Positions 62,765 to 64,000 of a stretch of 64,000 nt of DNA are shown piece by piece. This DNA is from Aptenodytes patagonicus (Eukaryota > Chordata > Aves > Sphenisciformes > Spheniscidae): positions 140,979,636 to 141,043,635 of the forward strand of contig NC_134950.1 of the NCBI RefSeq assembly GCF_965638725.1, given 5' to 3'. A program made the position numbers and the translations under genes. The number at the start of each line of letters is the position of its first letter. Within the stretch, counting starts at the first letter, position 1. The notes beneath the pieces are model-generated. The model worked only from the letters and a program-made list of their open reading frames with translations. It was not told the origin of the DNA and ran no database searches.

Positions 62765-63381
62765 TGTAAGGATATCTTGTTTGCGAGGATATCTGGCTAA
62801 CAGCTAGTCACCTTAAAAGACAAGAACAAGAGGCAAGAGAAGTAAATTAAACACTCTGATAGCGCAAACCCTAAGGAACAGGGGATAACAAGACAGTAAC
62901 AAATACGGGGATCCTTAGGGCGCTGATTGATGGGCCACTGAAGGAACCTCTGAAGCATGGCCTTGAAGAGGTTCAACCAGAACTTTGTTGCTGATAAGAA
63001 AGAAACAAGATTATCACAGATCTCATGGGAAGGTGCAAACTTCTAATGGGATATTTGAGGGGACTTGGGAGGTTCTGTAAAACTTATTAAGGCTTTTTTT
63101 GGGGGATTGTGGGAATAAACAAAATTTATTATGGCACATTTAGGAAAGGGGCCAAATGCAGGGAAAGGAAGAGATGGAGATGGATCAGAGAGGAATGAGT
63201 GGAAAAATGGAGAGGAGGAAAAAGGGGTCGGTCGTGTGTGAAACAAGCTGCTGGCCAGCACGCTTCTCTGGCTAAGCCTTGGGCTTGATTGCCCCAGTGT
63301 AGCCCATCTTGCTATTAAACTCTATTCTTCCCAACTATTTTCCCATGTGGATGTGCCTGATCAACAGTGAGTTTCGTGACA
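62765..63381 (+). mobile_element. Probable endogenous-retrovirus LTR of a second family
   Basis: The block has TG...CA ends (TGTAAGGATATC at the start, TTTCGTGACA at the end). Its composition changes abruptly from the flanks, with a purine-rich middle. Near the end is a poly(A)-type region (GCTATTAAACTCTATTC) followed by a short terminal segment, as in retroviral LTRs. No matching direct repeats flank it (GTGGAA versus GGCTAG). It may therefore be the 5' LTR of an element continuing to the right, or the ends may be misplaced. Recognition is by layout, not by search. Confidence 0.45.
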
Positions 63382-64000
63382 GGCTAGCTGGTGGCTGGGA
63401 TGAGAGGTCAATGTGCCCGCACCTGTACACAGAGGCCACGGGTCGAAGGGATCCATAGGTCTAGGGGCCAGTGACTGGGGGGACGCGTCAGCTGCCGGAG
63501 GGGCCCATTTGTGTGTGTGCGTGACGACAGCACAGCTGGCGTAGCTGTGCTGGTGAGTTGGGTAAGAGGACTGTGAGCTTGATAGTGGGGGGGCTGGGGG
63601 TCTGATAGTCAGCTACTGGAGGGACCATAGATCTGGACCAGCTGCCAGAGAGCCCCATGTGCGTGCATGCTAGCAAGCTTTGAGCCTGATTAGCCGGCAA
63701 GTAAGAACATGATCAGGCCACCAGAATTGTTCATGTTTATGTGAGTGCTTTTGGTGTAAACCTGTGGGTATGCAGGTACTGGTGAAGGCACTGTCCTCTC
63801 CCTGGGTCACTCTGTGCTGCTAGATGCGTGCATGTGCATCTTTGGGCTACCTGCCGAGCCAGACTGCTGGCTGGACCTGGGAATGGCAACAGCAGCATAG
63901 GCAGCAACAGGAAAAAGCCCTGGGGTCTTACAGCCCACCAGCCTTAGCTTACCTTAACAGCCAGCTCCACGGCCTTATGTCTGCTTTTTAGCCTGCAGTG
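63382..64000. other. GC-rich sequence after the probable LTR
   Basis: Unlike the AT-rich left side, this stretch is G/T-rich. It contains loosely repeated modules: AGCTGCCGGAGGGGCCC (about 63490), then CAGCTACTGGAGGGACC, then CAGCTGCCAGAGAGCCCC, each near a GTGTG/GTGCGTG stretch. If 62765-63381 is a 5' LTR, this would be the leader of the element. TGGTGGCTGGGA shortly after the LTR end starts with the TGG expected of a primer-binding site, but I could not match it to a tRNA. No coding frame was recognised. Confidence 0.35.

Overview
This window looks like genomic DNA from a bird. It is an AT-rich vertebrate intergenic and intronic landscape with two CpG islands. It carries CR1-type LINE pieces (one ends in the typical ATTCTATG-like 3' repeat) and avian-type endogenous-retrovirus LTRs. 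No prokaryotic gene organisation, CRISPR array, tRNA or rRNA was seen. The species cannot be fixed from the sequence alone.

The main content is a complete TMEM106B gene on the minus strand. I resolved seven coding exons from 50246 down to 39609. All six introns have GT...AG ends and all phases agree. The spliced CDS is 828 nt and encodes 275 residues, one more than the human protein. It keeps the CxxC motif, one transmembrane segment, five N-X-T sequons and the lumenal cysteine pair. A long AT-rich 3' UTR probably runs to a poly(A) signal at 33877-33882. The promoter lies in the CpG island at about 53220-54000; the noncoding first exon(s) could not be placed exactly.

Left edge (1-1600): a CpG island holds a minus-strand first coding exon (976-1210) with a signal peptide and one complete EGF-like domain. 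The rest of that gene lies beyond the left edge. I could not name it. From the human order (THSD7A, TMEM106B, VWDE) this neighbour is not simply expected: VWDE should point the other way and does not start with an EGF domain.

1.6-33.2 kb: noncoding sequence with a decayed CR1 copy (about 28725-29570), simple repeats, a 19-G run, and a few exon-like or conserved-looking stretches that cannot be proven here. A complete-looking LTR (33222-33788) lies just past the TMEM106B 3' end, antisense to it. Within TMEM106B introns lie a CR1 3' end (43267-43692) and a U3-side LTR fragment (48874-49173), both in the gene's sense orientation. 54-64 kb is noncoding, ending in a probable second LTR type (62765-63381).

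I found no convincing new multi-gene system. The best leads are the unnamed signal-peptide/EGF exon, a possible plus-strand coding first exon inside the TMEM106B promoter island (53229-53378), and LTRs placed where they could affect TMEM106B start or end sites.
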